From the NCBI GenBank assembly GCA_963664045.2, contig CAXXGT010000009.1:62001-126000 (forward strand): 64,000 bases of DNA. Direction: 5' to 3'. The notes below the pieces were generated by a model. That model searched no databases and was not told the origin of the DNA. It worked only from the letters and a program-made list of their open reading frames with translations. Of the stretch, positions 8,476-16,906 are shown one piece after another; the first letter of the stretch is position 1, and the number at the start of each line of letters is the position of its first letter. The position numbers were made by a program, and so were the translations under genes. The DNA is from JAPPHA01 sp963664045 (GTDB taxonomy: Bacteria; Pseudomonadota; Alphaproteobacteria; Rhodobacterales; Rhodobacteraceae).

Positions 8476-9858
8476 TCAGAGCTCCAGAAGCGGCAGGCCC
8501 AGAGCCCCCGCCACTCCGCGCAGGGTTGCACGGTGATCGCCGTAGGCGAGGGCGACGTGGTGTTCGAGGCCGCTCGAAATGATGTCCCGCAGGACATCAC
8601 CGGCATCCCGTGAAAACCTGATCACGCCCGAAGTGCCCCAAAAGGCCAAAGGCCGGTGCAGCATCTCTCCAAATCCCATCACCATCCGGAGCCTGTTGAA
8701 AGCCTGGCTGATACGCATGTAGGTGACGGGCCCGGGCTTCAGCGGAAACTGGTAGAGCAGCGGTTGTCCGCGATTGCCGTGGACAGCGGCTTCCGCCCGG
8801 AACTCTGGATCGCGCATGGAGTAGGGAGCCTGTCCGCAATGCCAGACGACGCCGGTGTTGTCTTCAGTGTCGATGTCGACGAGATCGTTCAGGAATACTG
8901 GCGCCCGAGCAGCTTCCTGCAGAACGAGTTGCGTCAGGGCTCCGAAGACGTCAGCCTCGCAGGCACAGGGTGCCCCGTCCTCGCCAAGCATGGCGGCCGG
9001 GGCGCAGGCGGCGGCGCCGTACTCGGTAAAGGTCTCGGGCCAGCACCGGATCGCAAAGGCATCGTAGCCGGGTTCCCTTCGCAGCTGGTCCATGGCGAGT
9101 TTCAGCCGAAGGGACCTGTCGAGTTCCCCCGCGTCAAGGGTGTCGAGGCCGGTGAGGCGGTCGCTCACCTGCGCGCGAAGCCCGCACGTCGCCCGATCCG
9201 GTACGGCGCGTGCCAGGGCGAAGAGGTCATCGAGCTCGAGTTCGTCCACTTCGACGCCCGCGAGCGCGTGCACCGTGCCGGCCTCGTAGGCGCATGTGTC
9301 AAATCCAGCCGGATGCTCGCCGATTCGTGCGATGCGCCGGCCCCGGATGGCCCCGGCGACCCTGGCGCCCCCGATCGTCGCCGACGGAACCGCCGGGGCC
9401 TCCAGGGTCGCGGTCTTGCACTTTCCCGCCAGCAAGTCCGCGATCCTACCCGCGACCCCGCTGCCCGGATCAGCATAGAGCCAGGAAAATGCCCGGTTCT
9501 TCAGGCCCAGTGCATGGCTCGCCAGGTTCAGGCCGCAAAGCGCGTTCAGCTGCAGCCTCCCACCGAGGCGGGGTTCCGGCGCCGCCCAGATCGACAGCGG
9601 CTGCTCGAACGCCGCAGCGGCCGCGACCGTCATGCGGGCGTCGGTGAATGTCAGCTGGAGGATCAGCACTTGGTCAACCCTCGATGCAGCCAGATCGCCG
9701 ATGGCGCGCAGGGTCGTGTCTTCATCAAGCAGGAGCATGCGCGAGCCGATGACCTCGTGGCCGGTGGCGTCGAGACTGCGAAGGGCCGCGGCGAGCTTCC
9801 TGCCGGCGTATTCCACGTTGAACGTCGATCGCCCGAGCGGCAGGACGCCAAGTCTCAT
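8476..9858 (-). CDS. L-fucose/L-arabinose isomerase-like protein, probable sulfoquinovose isomerase
   Basis: Protein of 460 residues of the fucose/arabinose isomerase superfamily. QLTFTDARMTV, PLSIWAAPEPRLGGRLQLN and CGLNLASHAL in the first third are typical family blocks. The C-terminal half has GMP-like substrate-site segments such as AIRCWPETFTEYG and WGTSGVIRF. The ATG at 9858 gives a 4-base ATGA overlap with the aldolase. In sulfoglycolytic clusters, isomerases of this superfamily convert sulfoquinovose to 6-deoxy-6-sulfofructose; the kinase and aldolase next door supply the following two steps. Acting on a normal hexose or 6-deoxyhexose cannot be excluded from sequence. Confidence 0.72.
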   Translation of the reverse strand: MRLGVLPLGRSTFNVEYAGRKLAAALRSLDATGHEVIGSRMLLLDEDTTLRAIGDLAASRVDQVLILQLTFTDARMTVAAAAAFEQPLSIWAAPEPRLGGRLQLNALCGLNLASHALGLKNRAFSWLYADPGSGVAGRIADLLAGKCKTATLEAPAVPSATIGGARVAGAIRGRRIARIGEHPAGFDTCAYEAGTVHALAGVEVDELELDDLFALARAVPDRATCGLRAQVSDRLTGLDTLDAGELDRSLRLKLAMDQLRREPGYDAFAIRCWPETFTEYGAAACAPAAMLGEDGAPCACEADVFGALTQLVLQEAARAPVFLNDLVDIDTEDNTGVVWHCGQAPYSMRDPEFRAEAAVHGNRGQPLLYQFPLKPGPVTYMRISQAFNRLRMVMGFGEMLHRPLAFWGTSGVIRFSRDAGDVLRDIISSGLEHHVALAYGDHRATLRGVAGALGLPLLEL

Positions 9859-10892
9859 CCAATGTCTCCAAGATCCTGGTACACGTGGCGAAAACTCGAA
9901 TCCGCCGGGCGAAAGCGTGCGCCGTGAGCGCCATAGCATGGATGGGCGGCCCAACTCACCGCGTTATCGTCCGCCAGCGCGCAGATGTCCTGGAAGTATC
10001 CAGCCGCCTCACCGTGCAGCCTGTTCCGGATCGCTCCCCAGTCCGGATAGGCCGAGAACGCATCGAGCCAGATCGCGCGGCCGGCAAGGAACCCGGATGC
10101 GCCAGCGGCGAACGCGTGTTTCAGGACCGCCTTGAATTCGGGCTTGCCGGCCCCGGCGGACAGCATCACCCAGGGACGCCCGGCAAGGCGGCCCATTTCA
10201 TCGAACAGGTCCTGGACGGTGGCGGAACCGTCGGCGTCAGAAGCATTGACAGGGCTTTCCAGCTTGAACACGTCCACACCGTATTCCGGCTTGGCGAACT
10301 CCTCGACCGACGCCAGGATGAGTTCGCACTGCTTTCCTTTCATTTCGACATATGCGCTGGTCTGATGGGGGTCAGCCTTCAGGGGATAGACGAGAAGTTC
10401 CAGAAGGAATGGAATATCGAAGTGAGCACAGTCGTCGCCGATGCGCCTGACGTAGTCCCGCTGCCTGCCGATCACGTCGCTGCCCGCGTCGGGCCGATAC
10501 CAGGCAAGAACCTTGACAGCGTCACCACCCATGCGCTTGATCTTCCCGACCGACCAGTCGTCGATACTGGCTGAAAGGCGACCCCTGCCGGTTTCCTCGA
10601 ATAGGCTGTCCTCGAGCGTCACGACCATTCCCCGGGCCGGGGAAAGCGCATCGAATGAATGAGGGATCGCGTAGTGCGGGTCGAGAAGCATCGCCGTACT
10701 TTGTGCTTCGAGCGTCTCGACCAGCAACCGCTTGAACCGCGCAACCTGGTCCCACGGCGCCTCGTCGACGCCGAGATGTCTCGCGATCGGACCCTTGATC
10801 GGCGGCCGCTGGTCGACGGCGATCATCTTGAAGATCCCGTGAGCATCCGACATGCGGCGCAGTCCCCACAGCTTTCCAGGTGTCAGATGCAC
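9855..10892 (-). CDS. LacD-type class I aldolase, probable sulfofructose-1-phosphate aldolase
   Basis: Protein of 345 residues in the tagatose-1,6-bisphosphate aldolase (LacD/YihT-like) family. FKMIAVDQRPPIKG near the N-terminus, DAVKVLAWYRPD with the likely Schiff-base lysine, FKLESPVNA and LSAGAGKPEFK are family blocks. The GTG start at 10892 has a strong GGGAGG ribosome-binding site and overlaps the kinase by 10 bases; sequence further upstream belongs to the kinase frame. The expected reaction is cleavage to dihydroxyacetone phosphate and 3-sulfolactaldehyde. By sequence alone it could cleave tagatose or another ketose phosphate. Confidence 0.8.
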   Translation of the reverse strand: MHLTPGKLWGLRRMSDAHGIFKMIAVDQRPPIKGPIARHLGVDEAPWDQVARFKRLLVETLEAQSTAMLLDPHYAIPHSFDALSPARGMVVTLEDSLFEETGRGRLSASIDDWSVGKIKRMGGDAVKVLAWYRPDAGSDVIGRQRDYVRRIGDDCAHFDIPFLLELLVYPLKADPHQTSAYVEMKGKQCELILASVEEFAKPEYGVDVFKLESPVNASDADGSATVQDLFDEMGRLAGRPWVMLSAGAGKPEFKAVLKHAFAAGASGFLAGRAIWLDAFSAYPDWGAIRNRLHGEAAGYFQDICALADDNAVSWAAHPCYGAHGARFRPADSSFRHVYQDLGDIG

Positions 10893-11776
10893 GTCGTTCC
10901 CTCCCGAAGAAAGCGCTCCAGCACAGCGCGCACCGGCGCGCCCTCCCGACCCCCGAATCGTGTGCACTTGATCGCCGCCGCAGCATTTGCAAATCGGACG
11001 GCCGCGGGTTCGTCTTGCCCTTCGCCCAGCGCCAGCGCAAAGGCACCGTGCCAGATGTCCCCGGCAGCGAGCGTGTCTTTCACGTCGACTGCGCAGGCTG
11101 CGGCATGGCTGATCCCGGCCGTTCCCGAGTGCCAGACACCGTTGCCGCCGTCGGTCACGGCAACCCAGGCATTCGTCATTGCAGTTACCTCATTCAGTGC
11201 TGTCGGCAGGTCTTCCCCCGAGACAAGTGACAAAAGCCCGTCACGAGAAAATGCGATATGGCTTGCCTCACGCAAAGCGCCGAATTCCATGGGCGGCTCG
11301 GCATCGACGATGCCGGGAACGCGCCGTTCATGTGCAAGCGCCAGTGCGGCTGCCGAGCCTGCGCTCCAGCGCGTGTCGACAAGTACCGCGTCGACGTCAG
11401 GTGCGTTGGCGATCCAGTCGGTTTCCTCAGCCAGGTCCGAGCCACGGAAGTTCATGACCTGTCGTTCGCCGCGAGCGTCCACATAGACCGAACTGAACGA
11501 TGACCGCGCACTCTCGGTCCGTTGGACGAAGTCCGTATTCACGCCCTCGCGCTGCAGGTCGGCCAGGATGAGTTCACCCAGGAGATCGCACCCCAACCGT
11601 GCACCCAGGTACGCCTCGCCCCCGAACCGTGCAATTGCCACAGCCGCATTTGCCGCGCAGCCGCCAACCACGACCTCTGCCCGTGTCGCCCGGTACTTCC
11701 GGGCCTCTTCCGGCAGGACATCGACCTGGAACACGAAGTCCACCACCGCCGTGCCGGTCACGAATACGCGAGCCAT
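10883..11776 (-). CDS. PfkB-family sugar kinase, probable sulfofructose kinase
   Basis: Ribokinase/PfkB-type kinase of 297 residues. The N-terminal lid region has GTAVVDFVFQVD and GGCAANAAVAIARFGG. The C-terminal signature is VDVKDTLAAGDIWHGAF, holding the anion hole and catalytic Asp. The variant DTLAAGD instead of DTTGAGD recalls YihV, the sulfofructose kinase of E. coli, and the length also matches. An ATG at 11776 overlaps the upstream stop (ATGA) and is preferred to a TTG one codon earlier. It should phosphorylate 6-deoxy-6-sulfofructose at C1 with ATP in the cytoplasm. Confidence 0.82.
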   Translation of the reverse strand: MARVFVTGTAVVDFVFQVDVLPEEARKYRATRAEVVVGGCAANAAVAIARFGGEAYLGARLGCDLLGELILADLQREGVNTDFVQRTESARSSFSSVYVDARGERQVMNFRGSDLAEETDWIANAPDVDAVLVDTRWSAGSAAALALAHERRVPGIVDAEPPMEFGALREASHIAFSRDGLLSLVSGEDLPTALNEVTAMTNAWVAVTDGGNGVWHSGTAGISHAAACAVDVKDTLAAGDIWHGAFALALGEGQDEPAAVRFANAAAAIKCTRFGGREGAPVRAVLERFLREGTTCI

Positions 11777-13068
11777 CAATCCATCTCCAGGCCGCTCGGC
11801 ACGGCGTCAGGACGGCCGAGACGCCCCCTGAGCGACGCCGTGCCACTCAGTGCGTGCATGAAGGCAACCAGGTCCGCAATCTCCTTGTCCGAAAGCGGGA
11901 CAGGAACGATGTCCAGCCGCGAGGCCAGGCGCGTCCGTTCGTACGCATCGTCGAACGGCAGGAAGTCCGTGGCGGACAGCCATGGCACCTCGGGCAAGGC
12001 GGCGAGTTGGGGCTGCCAGCGGGCAAACGAGAATTCCGGCGCGAGATGATGGCGGATGATCCCTTCAATGGTCGGATAGGCACCGTTGTGGCCGTATGGG
12101 CCGGTCAGGGCGACGTTGCGGAGCGACGGGGTGCGAAAACGGTAAGCGTCCTCGAGCCTGTCCGACACCGCCATGTGCCCGGTATCGCGAACCACCGGAT
12201 CCCACTGACGCGTTCTGCCCGGTCCGAACTGGGGAAGCATCAGCGCATGGAACCCGTGGTCCGTAAGCAGCGGTCCCGAATGGCAGCCGCTGCAACCGGC
12301 CTTGCCGTAGAACAGTTCCAGTCCTGACCGTTGCCGTGGCGACAGGGCGGAAGCGTCACCTGCGAGGAATGCGTCGAATGGACTGTCGTGGCTTCGGAAC
12401 TCGGTTCCCACGAAGGCCGCAATGGCATTGGCGATATGCGTGATGTCGATGTCGAGCGGGCCATTCACATCGTCAAACGCGGCAGCGAACCGTCTTGCAT
12501 ATTCCGCAATGGCACGAACGCGTTGGGCAAGGATCGGCCAGACGGCGTCAATGCGGTCGTATGCCGCGCCCGCGACCTGGTTTTCGCCCGGATCCCCGGC
12601 CATTTCGAACTGCGAGGTCAGTGGAAAGAGCGCCTGCACGGCGAGAATGCTGTTGAGCCCCTCGGGCAGCCATTCCTGAGCGGGCGTGTTGAATCCGTTC
12701 TCGTAGATGTCGGACACTGCAATGCGGCCGTCGTGAAACAGCGTTACCATTTCCGCGGCGCCGAGGTTCCAGAGTGCGGGAGCGTTGCGCGGAATGCGCT
12801 TTCGGATGCGGCTGCCGCCGGTTCCGGGCGTTCGATCCGGGCCGATGCCAAACCCGCCTTCGCCGATTCCGAGCGAGAGTGCGTCCGTGCCGGCGTGATC
12901 GGGACTATGACATGTCGCGCACGAGATATTCCGGTTGCCCGAGAGGATCGGATCGAAGAACAGGAGTTGTCCCAGTTTTGCCTGTCCGGCGTCGAATTCG
13001 AGGAAGTCAGAGGGTTGCAAAGGCCGCGGAAGATCGGTTCCATGGGCAGGGACACAAGCGAAAGCCAC
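11776..13068 (-). CDS. Di-haem cytochrome c peroxidase / MauG-like protein
   Basis: Exported di-haem protein. Two CxxCH haem motifs are visible, ISCATCH in the N-terminal third and GCSGCH near the middle. RIPRNAPALWNLG, FHDGR, FRTPSLRNVALTGPYGHNGAYPTIEGII and ALSGT are conserved blocks of the peroxidase/MauG family. The N-terminus reads LVSLLVAFACVPAHG, a credible signal peptide, so it should be periplasmic. No ATG fits; a GTG at 13068 gives about 430 residues and a CTG slightly upstream is possible, so the start is uncertain. It is translationally coupled to the kinase (ATGA), placing it at the head of the sulfosugar operon, an unusual partner. Confidence 0.82.
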   Translation of the reverse strand: MAFACVPAHGTDLPRPLQPSDFLEFDAGQAKLGQLLFFDPILSGNRNISCATCHSPDHAGTDALSLGIGEGGFGIGPDRTPGTGGSRIRKRIPRNAPALWNLGAAEMVTLFHDGRIAVSDIYENGFNTPAQEWLPEGLNSILAVQALFPLTSQFEMAGDPGENQVAGAAYDRIDAVWPILAQRVRAIAEYARRFAAAFDDVNGPLDIDITHIANAIAAFVGTEFRSHDSPFDAFLAGDASALSPRQRSGLELFYGKAGCSGCHSGPLLTDHGFHALMLPQFGPGRTRQWDPVVRDTGHMAVSDRLEDAYRFRTPSLRNVALTGPYGHNGAYPTIEGIIRHHLAPEFSFARWQPQLAALPEVPWLSATDFLPFDDAYERTRLASRLDIVPVPLSDKEIADLVAFMHALSGTASLRGRLGRPDAVPSGLEMD

Positions 13069-13083
13069 CAGGAGAGAAACCAG

Positions 13084-13557
13084 ATGAAGTACTTTGTTCT
13101 TGTTGTTCTTCTTTGCGTTTCCGACACGGTATCGGCTGAAATCGAAACGGCCCGGGATCTCATGGACGCGGGGCAGTTTGACGCCGCGATGATGGAACTG
13201 CTGCCGGCGGCGCGTGCCGGGAACGCCGAAGCGGAAGAACTGATCGGCGTCATGTATGCGTCCGGACTTGGTGTCGAGCGCGACGATGTCCGTGCATTCG
13301 AGTGGTATCTTCGCGCCTCCATGAAAGGGCATCCGGGTGCCCAGTCCGGGATCGGGTGGTACTACGAAGTCGGTCGAGGACTTCCTGCCCCGGATCTCGT
13401 GCGGGCCTACACGTGGTACGTCCTTTCCACGATCGGTGGAGACCCCGACGCAGCCATCTCGCAAGAGGAAGTTTTGAAGAAGATGACGCCGGAACAAATC
13501 GAAAAGGCTCATGTGCTGATCAATGACTACCGAGGCTGGCTATATCCGTTCCGGTGA
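13084..13557 (+). CDS. Small secreted Sel1-repeat protein
   Basis: Protein of 157 residues with an AGGAGA ribosome-binding site before the ATG. A hydrophobic N-terminus (FVLVVLLCVSDTVSA) is a likely signal peptide. It is followed by at least two Sel1-like repeats: AEELIGVMYASGLGVERDDVRAFEWY and AQSGIGWYYEVGRGLPAPDLVRAYTWY contain the repeat core. Such proteins mediate protein contacts in the envelope. It is divergent from the peroxidase gene and their 5' ends almost touch, so the two share a very compact promoter region. Confidence 0.8.
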   Translation: MKYFVLVVLLCVSDTVSAEIETARDLMDAGQFDAAMMELLPAARAGNAEAEELIGVMYASGLGVERDDVRAFEWYLRASMKGHPGAQSGIGWYYEVGRGLPAPDLVRAYTWYVLSTIGGDPDAAISQEEVLKKMTPEQIEKAHVLINDYRGWLYPFR

Positions 13558-13561
13558 CGAA

Positions 13562-13606
13562 CGGGGGCCGCGCATCGCGAGGCCCCCGACTCCGGTTTGT
13601 TTGTTT
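13562..13606. terminator. Bidirectional terminator between convergent genes
   Basis: CGGGGGCC at 13562-13569 pairs perfectly with GGCCCCCG at 13581-13588 across an 11-base loop and is followed by a T-rich run (GTTTGTTTG). It lies between the end of the Sel1 gene and the end of the TRAP binding-protein gene, which converge. Confidence 0.8.
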
Positions 13607-13608
13607 GG

Positions 13609-14667
13609 TCAGTTGATGTCTTGTGCTGCACCGGCTTCCAGTTCAGCTTCGGCGTCGGCGACGGCCGAGACAAGGGCGTTGAAGATTTCCTCTCCCCCGT
13701 CGATGTTCTCCTTGAACCAGTCGTAGACCGGTGCTGCGGCCTCGCGGAATTGTGCTTTTTCCTCCGGGTTTGGCACATAGAGATCGCCGCCACCTGCGAC
13801 AAAGTCGGCATAGGCCTGGATCGATTTGCGTTTGGGCGAGGCGAACGTCGCCTGTTGCAGCGCCGCGAATCCGTCGACCACGACCCGGCGCAAATCGTCC
13901 GGCATGGACATGAACGCCGCATTGTTCATCCACCACAGTGCGCCCATGTAGGCGTGACCATCAAGTGTGACATACTGAAGGCCGGCATCCGGGAACTTCA
14001 TGCTCATGATGTCGGTGATGCCGTTCTTGGAGCCTTCGACCACGCCTGTCTGGAACGATGTAAAGAGTTCGGGCCAGGGAATCGGCGTCGGCGATGCGCC
14101 GAGTGCTTTCACCAGTTCCTGGGGAAGGTCGGCGACGACAGTGCGAATCTTCAGGCCGGCAAGGTCGCCCGGTTCCATGACCCGGCGCTCGGTATTGGCG
14201 AAGTTGCGCCAGCCTCCCGTGTTTCCGATCGTCATCAGGCGGATCAGCCCGTCCGAATCGGCCATCGTCATCTCGCGCATCTTGCGCGTGAAATCGCCTG
14301 AGAGGACAGATTCTGCAATACGGTCGCTTGCCATCAGGTACGGCAGGTCGAGAACCTGGACGTAGGGGAAAATGCCGGCTGCACCGCCCGAGGTCGAAAT
14401 GTAGACGTCGACCGATCCATCGGCCACGCCCTGCAGGCATTCCGCACCGTTTGCACAGAGTTGCGTCCCGATGAACAGTTCGACCTCGACGGCGCCGTTC
14501 GATGCGCTTTCGACAAAGCTCTTGAAAACGATCAGGCCGTCGTAGTCCTCGTCGTTCTCGTTGGAGTTCGCAGTGGCTCGAATCGTGTAGTCGGCTGCTG
14601 CTGCGGGAAGTACGGTTCCGGCGAAAGCCGCCGCAACCGTCAAGGTCATCAGTGTGGATCTGATCAT
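13609..14667 (-). CDS. TRAP transporter substrate-binding protein (DctP type)
   Basis: Periplasmic solute receptor of 352 residues. A signal peptide of about 24 residues (TLTVAAAFAGTVLPAAAA) precedes the mature domain. GWRNFANTERRVMEPGDLAGLKIRT holds the arginine used by DctP proteins to bind the carboxylate or sulfonate of the ligand, and LGASPTPIPWPELFTSFQTGVVEG is the hallmark segment. It is last in a three-gene TRAP operon that abuts the sulfosugar cluster and a DeoR gene, so sulfoquinovose, a sulfoquinovosyl glycoside or sulfolactate are candidate ligands. That is inference from position. Confidence 0.9.
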   Translation of the reverse strand: MIRSTLMTLTVAAAFAGTVLPAAAADYTIRATANSNENDEDYDGLIVFKSFVESASNGAVEVELFIGTQLCANGAECLQGVADGSVDVYISTSGGAAGIFPYVQVLDLPYLMASDRIAESVLSGDFTRKMREMTMADSDGLIRLMTIGNTGGWRNFANTERRVMEPGDLAGLKIRTVVADLPQELVKALGASPTPIPWPELFTSFQTGVVEGSKNGITDIMSMKFPDAGLQYVTLDGHAYMGALWWMNNAAFMSMPDDLRRVVVDGFAALQQATFASPKRKSIQAYADFVAGGGDLYVPNPEEKAQFREAAAPVYDWFKENIDGGEEIFNALVSAVADAEAELEAGAAQDIN

Positions 14668-14699
14668 GGATTACCTCCTTGGTTTGATTGTTGCTTGCC

Positions 14700-16199
14700 C
14701 TATTGAACGAACCCCGTAAGGCGCGGGATGGTCATTGAAATTGCCGGGACATAGGTGATCAGGAAAATCACGACGACCTCGACTGCGAGGAAAGGCAGAA
14801 TGGCCTTTGAAATCGTCTCGACCCTTTCGCCGGATACGGCAGAAGCCACGAAAAGCACGAGCCCCATCGGCGGGGTGGCCAGGCCTACTGTCAGGTTCAC
14901 AGACATGATGATTGCGAAGTGCACTGGATGAACCCCGAGATCGACGAAGATCGGTCCGAGGATCGGTCCCAGGATGATGATGGCCGGCCCGGCATCCAGG
15001 AACATGCCGACGATGAACAGGAGAATGTTGATCAGGAACAGGAGCATCAGCGGGTTGCTGCTGAGTCCGAGCATGAAATCTGCCATATGTTCGGGCGCGT
15101 GGCTGAGACTGACCACTGTCTTGAATGCGACTGCGGCACCGACAAGAAGCAGAACGGTTGACGACGACAGCGCCGCACGCATGAACACTCCGGGAAGATC
15201 TCTGAGCCGCATGGAGCGCAGGACACCAAAGGCCACGACGAGGGCGTATGCAACTGCGATGGCAGAGGCTTCAGTCGGCGTGAAGACGCCCACAAGGATG
15301 CCGCCGAGAATGATGATCGGGGTTTGCAGCGGTGCCACCGCTTTCTTGCAGGTGATGCGAAAATCGGGTGAGACCTTGGTTCTGAGACGCAGGAGCAGGA
15401 GATGCGCAAAGGGAAGCAGGACGAGGAAGACCAACCAGCCGTTGAAACCGATTTCGACGTTCGACGTCGTGCGAAGCAGCTTGGCAACGCCGAAGTAGAT
15501 CGCTGCGAGGACGCCCGCTATGTTGATGCGGAGCAGGACGAAGGACACCCAGTGTTCGAGCGGAGAGATGACCTGGTCCCGGTGCACGATGCGTTCGGCC
15601 TTCGGCAGGTCGTAGCGGTCGGCCATCAGGCGCACGACGACCATGAGACCGACCCCGACGAGGACGCCAGGCACGATACCGGCCAGGAAAAGAGCAGCAA
15701 CGCTTTCACCCATGACGTAGGCGTAGATAATCATGATTCCGGAGGGCGGAATGATCGGTCCGATCACCGAGCTTGCCGCCGTGATCGCCGCCGCAAACTT
15801 TCGGGAGTACCCGTTCTTTTCCATTGCCGGGATCAACGTGGATCCGAGTGCCGAGGTGTCGGCGACAGCGGAGCCCGACAGGCCGGCAAACAGGATGGAG
15901 CTGAGAATGTTTACATGTGCAAGTCCGCCGCGCAGGTGGCCCATGAGCGCCTGGCTGAATTCTACGAGACGCGTCGTGATCCCGCCCTTGTTCATCAATT
16001 CGCCCGCCAAAACGAAGAACGGGAGTGCCATTAACGGGAAGGAGTCCATGCCATTGTAGACATTCCGGTAGAGCAGGGCGATGTCGCGCTCTTGCCCGTT
16101 CAGCCAGAGCAGCAGGCCCGGCGCCAGCAGCAGGGCAAAGAAGACCGGAAGGCCGACAAGGAGGAGGACAAGGAAAACGGGGAGGAATAAACCCAGCAT
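14700..16199 (-). CDS. TRAP transporter large permease (DctM type)
   Basis: Integral membrane protein of 499 residues with about 12 hydrophobic segments. GMDSFPLMALPFFVLAGELMNKGG, LSGSAVADTSALGSTLIPAMEKNGYS, SSVIGPIIPPSGIMIIYA and LATPPMGLVLFVA are classic DctM blocks. It is roughly 60 residues longer than usual, with an additional loop in the middle (around residues 200-270, from YDLPKAERIVHRD). It starts one base inside the DctQ stop. It should drive sodium-coupled uptake of the ligand presented by the downstream DctP. Confidence 0.93.
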   Translation of the reverse strand: MLGLFLPVFLVLLLVGLPVFFALLLAPGLLLWLNGQERDIALLYRNVYNGMDSFPLMALPFFVLAGELMNKGGITTRLVEFSQALMGHLRGGLAHVNILSSILFAGLSGSAVADTSALGSTLIPAMEKNGYSRKFAAAITAASSVIGPIIPPSGIMIIYAYVMGESVAALFLAGIVPGVLVGVGLMVVVRLMADRYDLPKAERIVHRDQVISPLEHWVSFVLLRINIAGVLAAIYFGVAKLLRTTSNVEIGFNGWLVFLVLLPFAHLLLLRLRTKVSPDFRITCKKAVAPLQTPIIILGGILVGVFTPTEASAIAVAYALVVAFGVLRSMRLRDLPGVFMRAALSSSTVLLLVGAAVAFKTVVSLSHAPEHMADFMLGLSSNPLMLLFLINILLFIVGMFLDAGPAIIILGPILGPIFVDLGVHPVHFAIIMSVNLTVGLATPPMGLVLFVASAVSGERVETISKAILPFLAVEVVVIFLITYVPAISMTIPRLTGFVQ

Positions 16200-16801
16200 C
16201 AGTCGGCCGCCAGAATTGTGCCGTCCGTATCATCGGGAGGCAGATCGGCATCCGGTAAAAACAGCTTCACGAGAATGCGGAGGATCAACTCAACGGTAAC
16301 CAGGATCAGAAGTGTGACGCAGACCAGAAGCGATCCGTACATGTATCGCAGCTTGACCTTGACGGTTTCCAGTCCGACCAGTTCCAGCGGTATGCGCAGG
16401 GAGGAGCTGTCAAACTTGCCGCCGAATCCGAATGTATGGTTGTAGCCGTGCCCGACGGCGGTCAGCAGAACCGCGAGTGAAAGCACCAGGAGCACCAGCC
16501 CGAGAGCAAGCGACGGCACCCTTGCCATCGCACGAGGCAGCAGGTCTATGGATACGAACCCGCTCCAGCGCATTGCCGACGGCGCGATAAAGGCAATCAT
16601 CCACAGCATCAGGAAACGCGCGGCTTCGTCCGGCCAGGCCAGCGCGTTGTTCAGGACGTAACGAAAAAAGACCTGGGAAAGAATAACCAATACCATGAGT
16701 GCGAGCGCGACCCAGGCAAGCTGCCGCCCAAGGCGCAGTATCCGTGTGTTGGTCCAGGCGATGGGGCGCAGGAGCACCAGCATCTTGAATTTTCTCCCCA
16801 T
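16199..16801 (-). CDS. TRAP transporter small permease (DctQ type)
   Basis: Membrane protein of 200 residues with four predicted transmembrane helices. FFRYVLNNALAWPDEAARFLMLW is the family signature, here at about residues 47-70. The last 40 residues form a longer cytoplasmic tail than is typical. It is the first gene of the TRAP operon, 48 bases downstream of a promoter with an inverted-repeat operator, and its stop overlaps the DctM start by one base. Confidence 0.9.
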   Translation of the reverse strand: MGRKFKMLVLLRPIAWTNTRILRLGRQLAWVALALMVLVILSQVFFRYVLNNALAWPDEAARFLMLWMIAFIAPSAMRWSGFVSIDLLPRAMARVPSLALGLVLLVLSLAVLLTAVGHGYNHTFGFGGKFDSSSLRIPLELVGLETVKVKLRYMYGSLLVCVTLLILVTVELILRILVKLFLPDADLPPDDTDGTILAAD

Positions 16802-16848
16802 CGAACGAATCGCAACACGGATTTAGTTGCGTTTTTTGTTGTGTATTA

Positions 16849-16882
16849 TTCGTATAATTCCAGATACGAAAGTTGTTGTCAA
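16849..16882 (-). promoter_or_regulatory. TRAP-operon promoter with an inverted-repeat operator
   Basis: On the plus strand TTCGTAT (16849-16855) and ATACGAA (16864-16870) form a perfect 7-base inverted repeat with an 8-base spacer. Read toward the TRAP genes (minus strand), a consensus TTGACA (-35, 16882-16877) lies just upstream and an AT-rich TTATAC/AATTAT -10 region overlaps the proximal arm. A repressor bound here would cover the promoter. The DeoR gene starts its 3' end 36 bases away, so DeoR is the obvious candidate ligand-responsive repressor; that link is inference. Confidence 0.65.
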
Positions 16883-16906
16883 GGGCTGTGATTGCCGATT
16901 GCCGTT

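Noticed and set aside
12331..13083. In-frame upstream extension of the Sel1-repeat gene
   Set aside because: It runs antisense through the haem protein and lacks motifs; a good ribosome-binding site and signal peptide begin at 13084.
13069..13512. N-terminal extension of the di-haem protein frame
   Set aside because: It is antisense to the Sel1 gene, and the signal peptide expected for a periplasmic protein begins near 13080.
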